DNA of 15,808 bases, taken from an uncultured Chloroflexota bacterium (GTDB taxonomy: Bacteria > Chloroflexota > Anaerolineae > Aggregatilineales > Phototrophicaceae). The translations under genes were made by a program, and so were the position numbers. Below the pieces are notes generated by a model. The model had not been told where the DNA came from. It did not search any database and worked only from the letters and a program-made list of their open reading frames with translations. This document shows, one piece after another, positions 6,062 to 13,325 of the stretch. Within the stretch, counting starts at the first letter, position 1. Each line of letters opens with the position of its first letter. The stretch is from NCBI GenBank assembly GCA_937988705.1, contig CALKIA010000619.1, positions 1 to 15,808 on the forward strand, in the 5' to 3' direction.

Positions 6062-7246
6062 ATGAGCGATGAAACCAGATCGGCGTTGAGAGAAGCCTTT
6101 GACGCGATAGAAGCCGGCGATTTGGAGACGGCCCGGACTGTTCTTGAGCCTGTCCTCGCTGCGGACCCCGACAACGCAGATGCCTGGTGGATCTACAGCC
6201 ATTCGGTTACCGATCCTCAGCTCGCGCTCGACGCGTTGGAAAACGTGGTGCGCGTCGATCCTGAGTATCCCGGTGCAACTGAACTCTTGACCACCCTGCA
6301 GGAGCGCCTGCCGCGTCGTCCGCCCAAACCAGCAGCGCCGCCCCCGCCGCCCGACGATATCCCGGATCTGCCCCCCGGCGAACCGGATTTCGAGCTCGAC
6401 GTGCCGCCTGCGGCTGACTCTGAACTCGAAGAATCTGATGAAGAAGAGGATGAAGAGGAAGAAGAAGGGCGCAGCTTCCTGATCCCGCTTCTCGCAGGTG
6501 GGCTGCTGATTGTCGTGATCCTCGTGCTCATCATCTCGCTCTTCTCGCAGCCCCAGACGCCGACAGTCACACCGACGACGGTGGCGCTGGCGACGCTCCC
6601 GCCCGACAGCACGCCGCTCGTCGAAGGGCAATCGGCAACGGAAGACGCCGCGGCTGTCACCGAAACTGAAACCGCCGCCGCACCCCTCGTCGAAGCGACC
6701 GAGACGGATGCTGCTGCCGCTGCGACCAGCGAAGCCAGCGCTACCGAGTCCGCTTCTGTATCCCCCGCCGCGACCGAGGATGCCTCGTCTGGCACCGAAA
6801 CTGAAACCGCGCCACTCGTTGAAGCGACCGAAACGGACGCCGCTGCGACCAGCGAAGCCAGCGCCACCGAGTCGGCTCCCGCCGCGACTGAAGCAGTTGT
6901 GGTCGGCTCCGCTGAAGAAACGCTGCTGGCCGGGTTGAGACGCTACACCCTCGCGGCAGAACCGATCACCCGTCAGGACACCACCGTCGGGAATGCGTTG
7001 CTGGTGAGTATCTGCGTCAATGATCGCCGCGAAGTGCCGACCTTGCTGCGCCCGGTGATGCGCGCCATTGCCACGGGCACGCAAGCGCTGCCCGCCGATG
7101 TGCAGGCAGTGGGGGCACGCATGATCGATTGCGCCACGGGGCGCGCGTTTGTCGTCATGGCCGTTGACCGCGCGAGTGCCGAAGGTCATGCCGCGGGCAC
7201 AGTGCCGTACGTCGAATTCCGTCAGCTCTGGCAACCCCAGCGCTAA
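6062..7246 (+). CDS. Single-pass membrane protein: cytoplasmic TPR-like head, acidic belt, TM helix, low-complexity stalk, unknown outer domain
   Basis: The 394-residue product has a clear modular order. Residues 5-80 form two or so TPR-like helix pairs (LETARTVLEPVLAADPDNAD). Residues 83-118 are proline-rich, residues 119-135 are almost all Glu/Asp, and 138-162 form one hydrophobic helix. Residues 165-280 are Thr/Ala/Glu-rich with an internal duplication (201-230 and 245-270). Residues 281-394 form a folded-looking domain with two cysteines (318 and 357). There is no N-terminal signal, so the head is probably inside and the C-terminal domain outside. GGAGG ends 11 bases before the ATG at 6062-6064, fixing the start; the frame extends upstream into the tRNA and that part is not translated. 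A strong terminator follows, so it is probably monocistronic. Role unknown; a wall-spanning anchor or surface scaffold is a guess. Confidence 0.85.
   Translation: MSDETRSALREAFDAIEAGDLETARTVLEPVLAADPDNADAWWIYSHSVTDPQLALDALENVVRVDPEYPGATELLTTLQERLPRRPPKPAAPPPPPDDIPDLPPGEPDFELDVPPAADSELEESDEEEDEEEEEGRSFLIPLLAGGLLIVVILVLIISLFSQPQTPTVTPTTVALATLPPDSTPLVEGQSATEDAAAVTETETAAAPLVEATETDAAAAATSEASATESASVSPAATEDASSGTETETAPLVEATETDAAATSEASATESAPAATEAVVVGSAEETLLAGLRRYTLAAEPITRQDTTVGNALLVSICVNDRREVPTLLRPVMRAIATGTQALPADVQAVGARMIDCATGRAFVVMAVDRASAEGHAAGTVPYVEFRQLWQPQR
6662..6871 (+). repeat. In-gene direct repeat coding for the low-complexity stalk
   Basis: DNA at 6662-6751 and 6794-6871 encodes two versions of a segment beginning ETETA and ending SEASATES. 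The second copy is 12 bases shorter, a clean in-frame loss of four Ala codons spread over two sites. This is consistent with repeat-length variation in a stalk. Confidence 0.7.
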
Positions 7247-7265
7247 CACGAACCCCTGAGCAAAG

Positions 7266-7297
7266 AAAAGGACGAGGCAGTCAGCCTCGTCCTTTTT
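7266..7297 (+). terminator. Strong rho-independent terminator after the TPR-like membrane protein gene
   Basis: A perfect 13-bp stem (aaaaggacgaggc 7266-7278, gcctcgtcctttt 7284-7296) with a 5-nt loop ends in TTTTT (7293-7297). It lies 20 bases past the stop codon. Confidence 0.92.
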
Positions 7298-7311
7298 GAG
7301 TCGAGAGCCAG

Positions 7312-7790
7312 CCTCACCCCCGACCCCTCTCCCAAGGGAGAGGGGAGACAAGCGAGCAACCCCATCCGCGAATTCTGGGAGGGGCGAACGAGGGATCGCG
7401 GCGCGGCGGGAAAGAGTTACCTCAGCCGTGGCCACTGAAGATCAACCTCACCCCTGGCCCCTCTCCCAAGGGAGAGGGGAGACAAGCAAGTAAGCCCCGC
7501 CCCGAATTCAGGGAGGGGAGACAAGCGGTGAGCGCGGCGCGGCGGGAAAGATTGACCTCAGTCGTGGCCACTAAAGATCAACCTCACCCCCGGCCCCTCT
7601 CCCAAGGGAGAGGGGAGACAAGCAACCCCATTCGCGAATTCAGGGAGGGGAGACAGCGGTGAGCGTGGCGCGGCGGGAAAGATTGACCTCAGTCGTGGTC
7701 ACTAAAGATCAACCTCACCCCCGGCCCCTCTCCCAAGGGAGAGGGGAGACAAGCGAGCAACCCCGCCCCGAATTCAGGGAGAGGGGAGAA
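7312..7790. repeat. Tandem array of four hairpin repeat units (copies B-E)
   Basis: Units begin at 7312, 7446, 7582 and 7713, with periods of 134, 136 and 131 bp; the last is partial. Each unit has a 22-bp palindrome (7324-7345, 7458-7479, 7594-7615, 7725-7746; stem cccctctccc, loop AA), then a gaattc-centred weaker palindrome. Units B-D also carry a gcgcggcgggaaag box and a cctcag-cgtggccact-like stretch. The array fills the whole spacer 7298-7815 and codes for nothing credible. Confidence 0.9.
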
Positions 7791-7815
7791 CTGGATATGG
7801 AGTAGATGGAAAGAC

Positions 7816-8649
7816 ATGGTCGCTGACATTGAGTATCGCGAACTGCACGAGCCAGTGGAATTTGAGCGCGTCATTGACCTAGAGATTCAGGTATGGGGAA
7901 TTGAGCCGCGCGATGCGGTGCCCTCGTCGATGCTGCGGGCGCTGGAACATGGCGGCGGGCTGATCAACGGGGCATGGGCGGGCGACGAGCTGGTCGGGAT
8001 GAGCGTCATGTACCCCGTACCCGTGAACGGACGGCTGAGCCTGTGGTCACATATGGCGGGAGTACGGCCAGATTACCAGCAGTATGGAATCGGGCGGGGA
8101 CTTAAGCTGCACCAGTGGGCGTGGGCGCTCGAACGCGGCTACGATGAGATCCGGTGGACATTTGACCCGCTGCTGCGCGGGAACGCGAATTTCAACCTGC
8201 ACAAGCTGGGCGCGACATTTGGCAGCTACCTGATCAACTTTTACGGCACGATGACGGATGAGATCAACGCCAGTGGACTGCCGTCAGATCGGGTAGAGGC
8301 GGTGTGGCGACTGAACGAGGCGCGCGTGATCGCGCTGGCGAGCGCGAACGGTCAGCGCGAGGCGAATGAGGCGAAAGCGACGAAAGCAACGAAAGCGACG
8401 AAAGCGACTGATCACCCTGCCCTACTAGAGCGCGATAAACAGGGGCAACCGCGCAGTGTCGGAACGGCGGACGGGAGGGCTGCGAGGTATCGGGTGCAAC
8501 TGCCGCCGACGCTCAAGACGCTGGACGACGAAGCCAAGCTGACGTGGCGATTGGCATTGCGCGAAACGCTGACCAGCGCGTTCGCAGTGGGTTACTACGC
8601 GGCAGATTTCCACACAGACGATTCGGAGTACATTCTGTACAAAAGATAA
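7816..8649 (+). CDS. GNAT-superfamily acetyltransferase, COG3375-like
   Basis: The 277-residue product carries a GNAT fold in residues 1-150. The acetyl-CoA pyrophosphate-binding motif A is at 83-95 (VRPDYQQYGIGRG, the Q-x-x-G-x-G pattern). The downstream signature RWTFDPLLRGNANFNLHKLG, then NFYG and GLPSDRVEAVW, is what I recall for the COG3375 group of predicted acetyltransferases; its substrate is unknown to me. Residues 187-198 are a (KAT)4 stretch from a 9-bp DNA repeat, linking the GNAT part to a C-terminal segment of about 80 residues ending in a hydrophobic, aromatic tail. The start is the first ATG after the repeat array, with a weak purine-rich GGAAAG upstream. The downstream amino-acid importer has its own promoter, so common function is only a possibility. 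Confidence 0.85.
   Translation: MVADIEYRELHEPVEFERVIDLEIQVWGIEPRDAVPSSMLRALEHGGGLINGAWAGDELVGMSVMYPVPVNGRLSLWSHMAGVRPDYQQYGIGRGLKLHQWAWALERGYDEIRWTFDPLLRGNANFNLHKLGATFGSYLINFYGTMTDEINASGLPSDRVEAVWRLNEARVIALASANGQREANEAKATKATKATKATDHPALLERDKQGQPRSVGTADGRAARYRVQLPPTLKTLDDEAKLTWRLALRETLTSAFAVGYYAADFHTDDSEYILYKR
8373..8408 (+). repeat. Four 9-bp repeats in the GNAT gene
   Basis: Four consecutive units of gaaagcgac (the second is gaaagcaac) encode the KAT repeats of the GNAT protein. Copy-number change would stay in frame and alter only the linker length. Confidence 0.85.
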
Positions 8650-8674
8650 CCCCAGAAATCAGTACGCACAGCAG

Positions 8675-8702
8675 TTGCATGATCCCTCAAGCTTCGTATA
8701 AT
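8675..8702 (+). promoter_or_regulatory. Promoter of the amino-acid ABC importer operon
   Basis: TTGCAT (8675-8680) and a perfect TATAAT (8697-8702) lie 16 bp apart, 44 bases before the start codon at 8747. It sits in the short spacer after the GNAT gene, so the importer can be transcribed independently. Confidence 0.75.
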
Positions 8703-8746
8703 TCAGCATCGATTGTGGATTAGCTACAACAGTGGAGTTTAGGAAG

Positions 8747-10213
8747 ATGCAGAAACGTTGGCTGGTGCTGCTCACTATTGCGCTGCTGCTGTTCGTCGTA
8801 CCGGCGATCACAGCACAGGACACCCCGCTCCCCGATCTCGGCGGACGTGAAATCACGATTGCAGTCGAAAATGCGTATCCCCCGTACAACTTCATCGACG
8901 AAGATGGAAATAAGGTTGGTTGGGATTACGACACATTTAACGACATTTGCGAACTGATCAACTGTGTGCCCGTCTACATTGAGACGGCGTGGGATGGGAT
9001 GCTGGTCGCGATCGCCAACGGCGAATACGACGTGGCGGCAGACGGCATCACCTATACGGAAGACCGCGACGAAACGGTCGATTTCTCGTCGCTATATCAA
9101 GCGTATGATGAAACGTTCCTCGTCCGCGAAGGCGAAGACCGCTTCACCAACGCCGACGAACTGCTGGCGATTGACGATGCTTTCATCGGCACGCAGATCG
9201 GCACAACCAATGAAATCACCGCGCTGTCCTTCTTCCCGGCGGAACGCGTGAACTCGTTTGACACCTTTGGCGCGGCGATCCAGGCCTTGCTCAACGGCGA
9301 CGTGGACGCGGTGCTGGTGGATCGTCCGGCGGCGGAAGGCTGGATCGAAGCTCAGGGCGGTCTGATCACACTCGAATCGTCAATTGGCGTCCAACAAGGG
9401 CTGGCGTTCGCTTTCCCCAGCGGCAGCGACCTCGTCGAACCCATCAGCGCGGCGATGGCGGCTCTGCAGGCCAGCGGTCGCTGGGATCAGATCTACACCC
9501 GCTGGTTCGTGACGCCCGAAGTTCCGGATCTCGGCGGACGGGAACTCACGGTCGCCGTTGAAAACGCATACCCCCCGTACAACTTCATCAACGAAGCGGG
9601 CGAAAAGGTTGGTTGGGACTACGACACGTTCAACGCGATCTGCGAACTGCTGAACTGCACCCCCGTGTACGTCGAAACGGCGTGGGATGGGATGCTGGTT
9701 GCGATCGCCAACGGCGAATATGACGTGGCGGCGGACGGCATCACCTACACGGCAGATCGCGATGAAACGGTCGATTTCTCGTCGCTGTATCAAGCGTATG
9801 ATGAGACGTTCCTCGTCCGCGAAGGCGAAGACCGCTTCACCAGCGCCGACGAACTGCTGGCGATTGACGATGCCTTCATTGGCACGCAAATCGGCACAAC
9901 CAATGAAATCACCGCGCTATCCTTCTTCCCGGCGGAACGCGTGAACTCGTTTGACACCTTTGGCGCGGCGATCCAGGCCTTGCTCAACGGCGACGTGGAC
10001 GCGGTGCTGGTGGATCGTCCGGCGGCGGAAGGCTGGATCGAAGCTCAGGGCGGTCTGATCACGCTCGAATCGTCGATTGGCGTCCAACAAGGTCTGGCGT
10101 TCGCCTTCCCCAGCGGCAGCGACCTCGTCGAACCCATCAACGCGGCGATGGCGGCACTCCAAGCCAACGGCGTGTGGGACGACATCTACAAGACGTGGTT
10201 CGAAGCGGAATAA
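8747..10213 (+). CDS. Polar amino-acid ABC transporter substrate-binding protein with two tandem binding domains
   Basis: The 488-residue exported protein begins with a signal peptide (residues 1-23, charged start, leucine-rich core, cleavage after ITA). No lipobox cysteine is present. Two SBP_bac_3-type domains follow, at residues 30-254 and 261-485, joined by about six residues. By hand count they differ at 17 of 225 aligned positions. Both keep the family pattern: VENAYPPYNF near the start, AWDGMLVAIANGEYDVAADGIT, a DRDETVDFSS segment where related proteins place the ligand-carboxylate arginine, and DVDAVLVDRP. Each also has a C-x5-C-like pair (CELINC or CELLNC). ATG at 8747 is preferred over the GTG at 8732 because GGAG lies nine bases before it and the signal peptide begins there. 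An ordinary family member has one domain of about 250 residues. The likely ligand is a polar amino acid; which one is not readable. Confidence 0.92.
   Translation: MQKRWLVLLTIALLLFVVPAITAQDTPLPDLGGREITIAVENAYPPYNFIDEDGNKVGWDYDTFNDICELINCVPVYIETAWDGMLVAIANGEYDVAADGITYTEDRDETVDFSSLYQAYDETFLVREGEDRFTNADELLAIDDAFIGTQIGTTNEITALSFFPAERVNSFDTFGAAIQALLNGDVDAVLVDRPAAEGWIEAQGGLITLESSIGVQQGLAFAFPSGSDLVEPISAAMAALQASGRWDQIYTRWFVTPEVPDLGGRELTVAVENAYPPYNFINEAGEKVGWDYDTFNAICELLNCTPVYVETAWDGMLVAIANGEYDVAADGITYTADRDETVDFSSLYQAYDETFLVREGEDRFTSADELLAIDDAFIGTQIGTTNEITALSFFPAERVNSFDTFGAAIQALLNGDVDAVLVDRPAAEGWIEAQGGLITLESSIGVQQGLAFAFPSGSDLVEPINAAMAALQANGVWDDIYKTWFEAE
8834..10213 (+). repeat. In-gene tandem duplication, 693-bp period
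   Basis: Unit 1 (8834-9526) and unit 2 (9527-10213) encode the two binding domains. Similarity is uneven. The first third carries most of the differences, while 9227-9369 is identical, base for base, to 9920-10062 (143 bp including all third codon positions). The last roughly 90 bases diverge again. Confidence 0.92.
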
Positions 10214-10227
10214 AACCCTATCAACGC

Positions 10228-10258
10228 AAGGGGCGGATCATTCGATCCGCCTCTTTTT
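10228..10258 (+). terminator. Hairpin terminator/attenuator between binding protein and permease genes
   Basis: The stem pairs 10228-10239 with 10244-10255 (core ggcggatc/gatccgcc, ATTC loop, one G-T pair) and ends in TTTTT at 10254-10258. It lies inside the operon and would make the binding protein more abundant than the membrane parts, a common arrangement. The permease ribosome-binding site AGGA begins at 10261, directly after the T-tract. Confidence 0.85.
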
Positions 10259-10271
10259 CTAGGAACACACA

Positions 10272-11172
10272 ATGGCACAAATGAATCCTGAGATAGCCGC
10301 CCCTAAACCCTTCTTCGATGGCCGAAGCCTGACACGCAACATCATTCAGCGGCGAAGCTGGTTCATCGCCTTCATCCTGATCGACATTTTCGTCCTGTAC
10401 TCCATCGCCAACAATCAAGAGCTGATCGAAGCGTGGGATTACATCGTCGTCGGCATTGGCGTGACGGTGCAGATCACGATCCTGTCCTTCGTGATTTCGA
10501 TCATCGTCGGCTTGATCGTGGCGCTGGGACGCATCTCCAAAAATATTATTATTTACAATATATCGACGCTGTATGTGGAACTATTTCGCGGACTACCGCT
10601 GCTGGTGATCATTTTGATCTTCGCGTTCGTGGTGACCCCGGCGCTGGTCGATCTGATCGCGGGAACGGAGACGCTCCCCGGTATCCCCTTTCTGGACAAT
10701 ATTATTCAAAATATCGTGGGGATTGACCCCGCGGTGATCGAGACAACGACACTGCGCGCCCGCGATATCAACCCGGTGGTGCGCATCGTGTTCGCGTTCG
10801 CGGTGACGTATGGCGCGTTCATGTCGGAAGTGTTCCGCGCAGGCATTGAAAGCATCGGGCGCGGGCAAATGGAAGCAGCACGGTCGCTGGGCATGAACTA
10901 CGTCGAAGCGATGCGCCATGTGATTCTGCCGCAGGCAATTCGCAACGTGCTGCCCGCACTGGCCAACAATTTCATCTTACTGCTGAAAGATACGTCACTG
11001 GCGTCGGTGGTCGCCGTGCCAGAGATTTCGCACCTGACACGCCAGTACGCCAGCAACCGCTTCCGCTACCCGGAAGGGCTACTGATTCTGTCGTTCATTT
11101 ACGCCAACGTCACCATTCTCATGTCGCTCGGCGTCATCTATCTGGAACACAAGTTACAACAGGATAAACACG

Positions 11173-11180
<8 letters not shown>
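10272..11180 (+). CDS. Polar amino-acid ABC transporter permease (HisM/GlnP type)
   Basis: This is the membrane subunit that forms the transport path. The 302-residue product has a cytoplasmic N-terminus of about 30 residues and then hydrophobic helices at roughly 31-47, 57-82, 99-123, 171-192 and 265-290. The family EAA loop is clear, EAARSLGMNYVEAMRHVILP followed by QAIRNVLPALANNF, which docks on the ATPase. Upstream of it, TLYVELFRGLPLLV is typical of the HisM/GlnP group. An insertion of about 45 residues (about 124-168, including TETLPGIPFLDN) lies between helices and is longer than in the shortest homologues. AGGA at 10261-10264 precedes the ATG. Its last eight bases overlap the ATPase gene, so translation is probably coupled. 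Only one permease gene is present, so a homodimer is expected. Confidence 0.93.
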
Positions 11181-11946
<766 letters not shown>

Positions 11947-11988
11947 GCGCGAGGGGAGAAAGCGGCCTCACCCACGGGGCAAAAGCAA

Positions 11989-12330
11989 CCTCACCCCCTG
12001 CCCCTCTCCTAAAGGAGAGGGGAGAAAGAGCCACCCCACCCCCGAAAAAGCGACCTCACCCCCGACCCCTCTCCGAAAAGAGGAGAGGGGAGAAAGATGG
12101 ACGCACCCCCGAAAAAGCGGCCTCACCCCGAAAAAGCAACCTCACCCCGACCCCTCCCCGAATTCAGGGAGGGGAGAAGGATGGACTCATCCCGGGGCAA
12201 AGGCAACCTCACCCCGAAAAAGCGACCTCACCCCCGTCCCCTCTCCGAAAAGAGGAGAGGGGAGAAAGATGGACGCACCCCGCGGGCAAAAGCAAACCTC
12301 ACCCCCGTCCCCTCTCCTAAAGGAGAGGGG
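11989..12330. repeat. Cluster of five hairpin repeats (copies F-J) in a convergent spacer
   Basis: The spacer 11947-12337 separates the ATPase gene from the convergent propeller gene and contains only repeats. Hairpins are at 12001-12022, 12066-12090, 12151-12174, 12238-12262 and 12309-12330. Three stem versions occur: cccctctcct with AA loop, cccctctcc with gaaaaga loop, and a gaattc-type loop. Short linkers of the form ccgaaaaagc(g/a)acctcacccc repeat between them. Copy J ends only seven bases from the propeller stop codon. Any of these might stop transcription from either side, but no T-tracts follow. Confidence 0.88.
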
Positions 12331-12337
12331 GGATTCA

Positions 12338-13318
12338 TTAGCTGGAGATTTGCGCCCAGTAGAGTTCGGGGGCGAACATGGTATGCACGAAGATGCGCAT
12401 GTCGGGGGAGATGGCCAGCCCGGCGAGCGGCGCGGTCAAGTCGGTGTAGAGCACGATTTCCACATCCGCATTGGAGCAACCACCGTCCGCGAGACAGGTC
12501 TGCGGGTCAACGCGACCGACAACACCCCGATTCGCCAGTGAGTAGGCAAAGTACAGGTAGCCATCGGCACCGAGCTGAAGCCCAGTCGGGTTCTGCACGC
12601 CACTGACGAGCACCTGACTTTGATCGGTGGGCGCGGCGGTAGGGACAGCGGCGGCGGCGAGTTCGTCCAACGGATACCACTCGATAGCACGGCGGGCGCT
12701 GCCATTGTTGGCGACATACACATGGTCGCCGTCAACGACAATCCCGGTCGGCGAGGATAAGCCCTGAAGAACGGGCGTGTTGTCCCCGGTGCGCGACACG
12801 CGGCTGATCGAATTGCCCATGAGGTTGGTAACGAGGAAGTTCTCGTCATCGAGATAGGTGATGCCCCACGGTCCTTCCAAGCCGGACGCCACCCGCTGCA
12901 CACCCAGACGAGTCACCTGTTTGAGGGTGTTGTCGGTGTAGTCGGGCACCCAGAGATGGATCTGACGATCCGAGCCGTCTTCAACGTACAGGGTATGGGC
13001 GTTCATGATGCCCCAGATGTACGTCGAGGTCAGACCGCTCTGCGAGTTGATCTCGTAGATGGTGCTGTCGCCTGTACACGCGGTGTAGAGATAGTCGTTG
13101 AAGAGCGCAATCCCGTTGGGGCGCTGGACGTTGCCCGTGAGGATATGCAGATCGTCCTGCGTGAGCGGCTCAAATTCAGTGACCGGGCTTTCGGCGGTCA
13201 CCTCCGGCGCGGGAGTCGGCGTTTTGGTGGGGACGGGCGCGCTGTCCTGCGCAGAGACAGTCAAAAGGCCAACAACGAAGACGAGGCAGACAGCCGCGAT
13301 AATGGTTAAACGACGCAT
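12338..13318 (-). CDS. Secreted beta-propeller (NHL/SMP-30-like) protein
   Basis: The 326-residue product has a signal peptide (residues 1-23, cleavage after VSA, no lipobox), then a short Pro/Thr-rich linker (about 26-45), then a chain of blade-like repeats. The repeats recur as PNGIALFNDYLYTAC, GPWGITYLDDENFLVTN, SPTGIVVDGDHVYVANN, NPTGLQLGADGYLYFAY and LAGLAISPDMRIFVH, spaced roughly 40-55 residues apart, as in NHL or gluconolactonase-like propellers. No catalytic site is evident. A pair of cysteines (CLADGGC) near the end could form a disulfide. AGGAG overlaps the kinase stop codon and lies four bases before the ATG at 13316-13318, so translation is probably coupled to the upstream kinase. 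It may bind a ligand or surface partner sensed by the kinase; this is inference. Confidence 0.85.
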   Translation of the reverse strand: MRRLTIIAAVCLVFVVGLLTVSAQDSAPVPTKTPTPAPEVTAESPVTEFEPLTQDDLHILTGNVQRPNGIALFNDYLYTACTGDSTIYEINSQSGLTSTYIWGIMNAHTLYVEDGSDRQIHLWVPDYTDNTLKQVTRLGVQRVASGLEGPWGITYLDDENFLVTNLMGNSISRVSRTGDNTPVLQGLSSPTGIVVDGDHVYVANNGSARRAIEWYPLDELAAAAVPTAAPTDQSQVLVSGVQNPTGLQLGADGYLYFAYSLANRGVVGRVDPQTCLADGGCSNADVEIVLYTDLTAPLAGLAISPDMRIFVHTMFAPELYWAQISS

Positions 13319-13325
13319 GATTCTC

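Noticed and set aside
6011..7435. Minus-strand 474-codon frame opposite the membrane protein gene
   Set aside because: It is low-complexity Gly/Arg sequence produced by the antisense of GC-rich repeats and reads through the terminator and repeat array.
7312..7790. CRISPR array
   Set aside because: The segments between the hairpins are themselves repeated, the period is 131-136 bp, and no cas genes are present.
8732..8746. GTG at 8732 as start of the binding-protein gene
   Set aside because: The signal peptide begins naturally at ATG 8747, and the GTG overlaps the Shine-Dalgarno GGAG.
12097..12606. Plus-strand frame in the convergent spacer
   Set aside because: It consists of hairpin repeats and then the antisense of the propeller gene.
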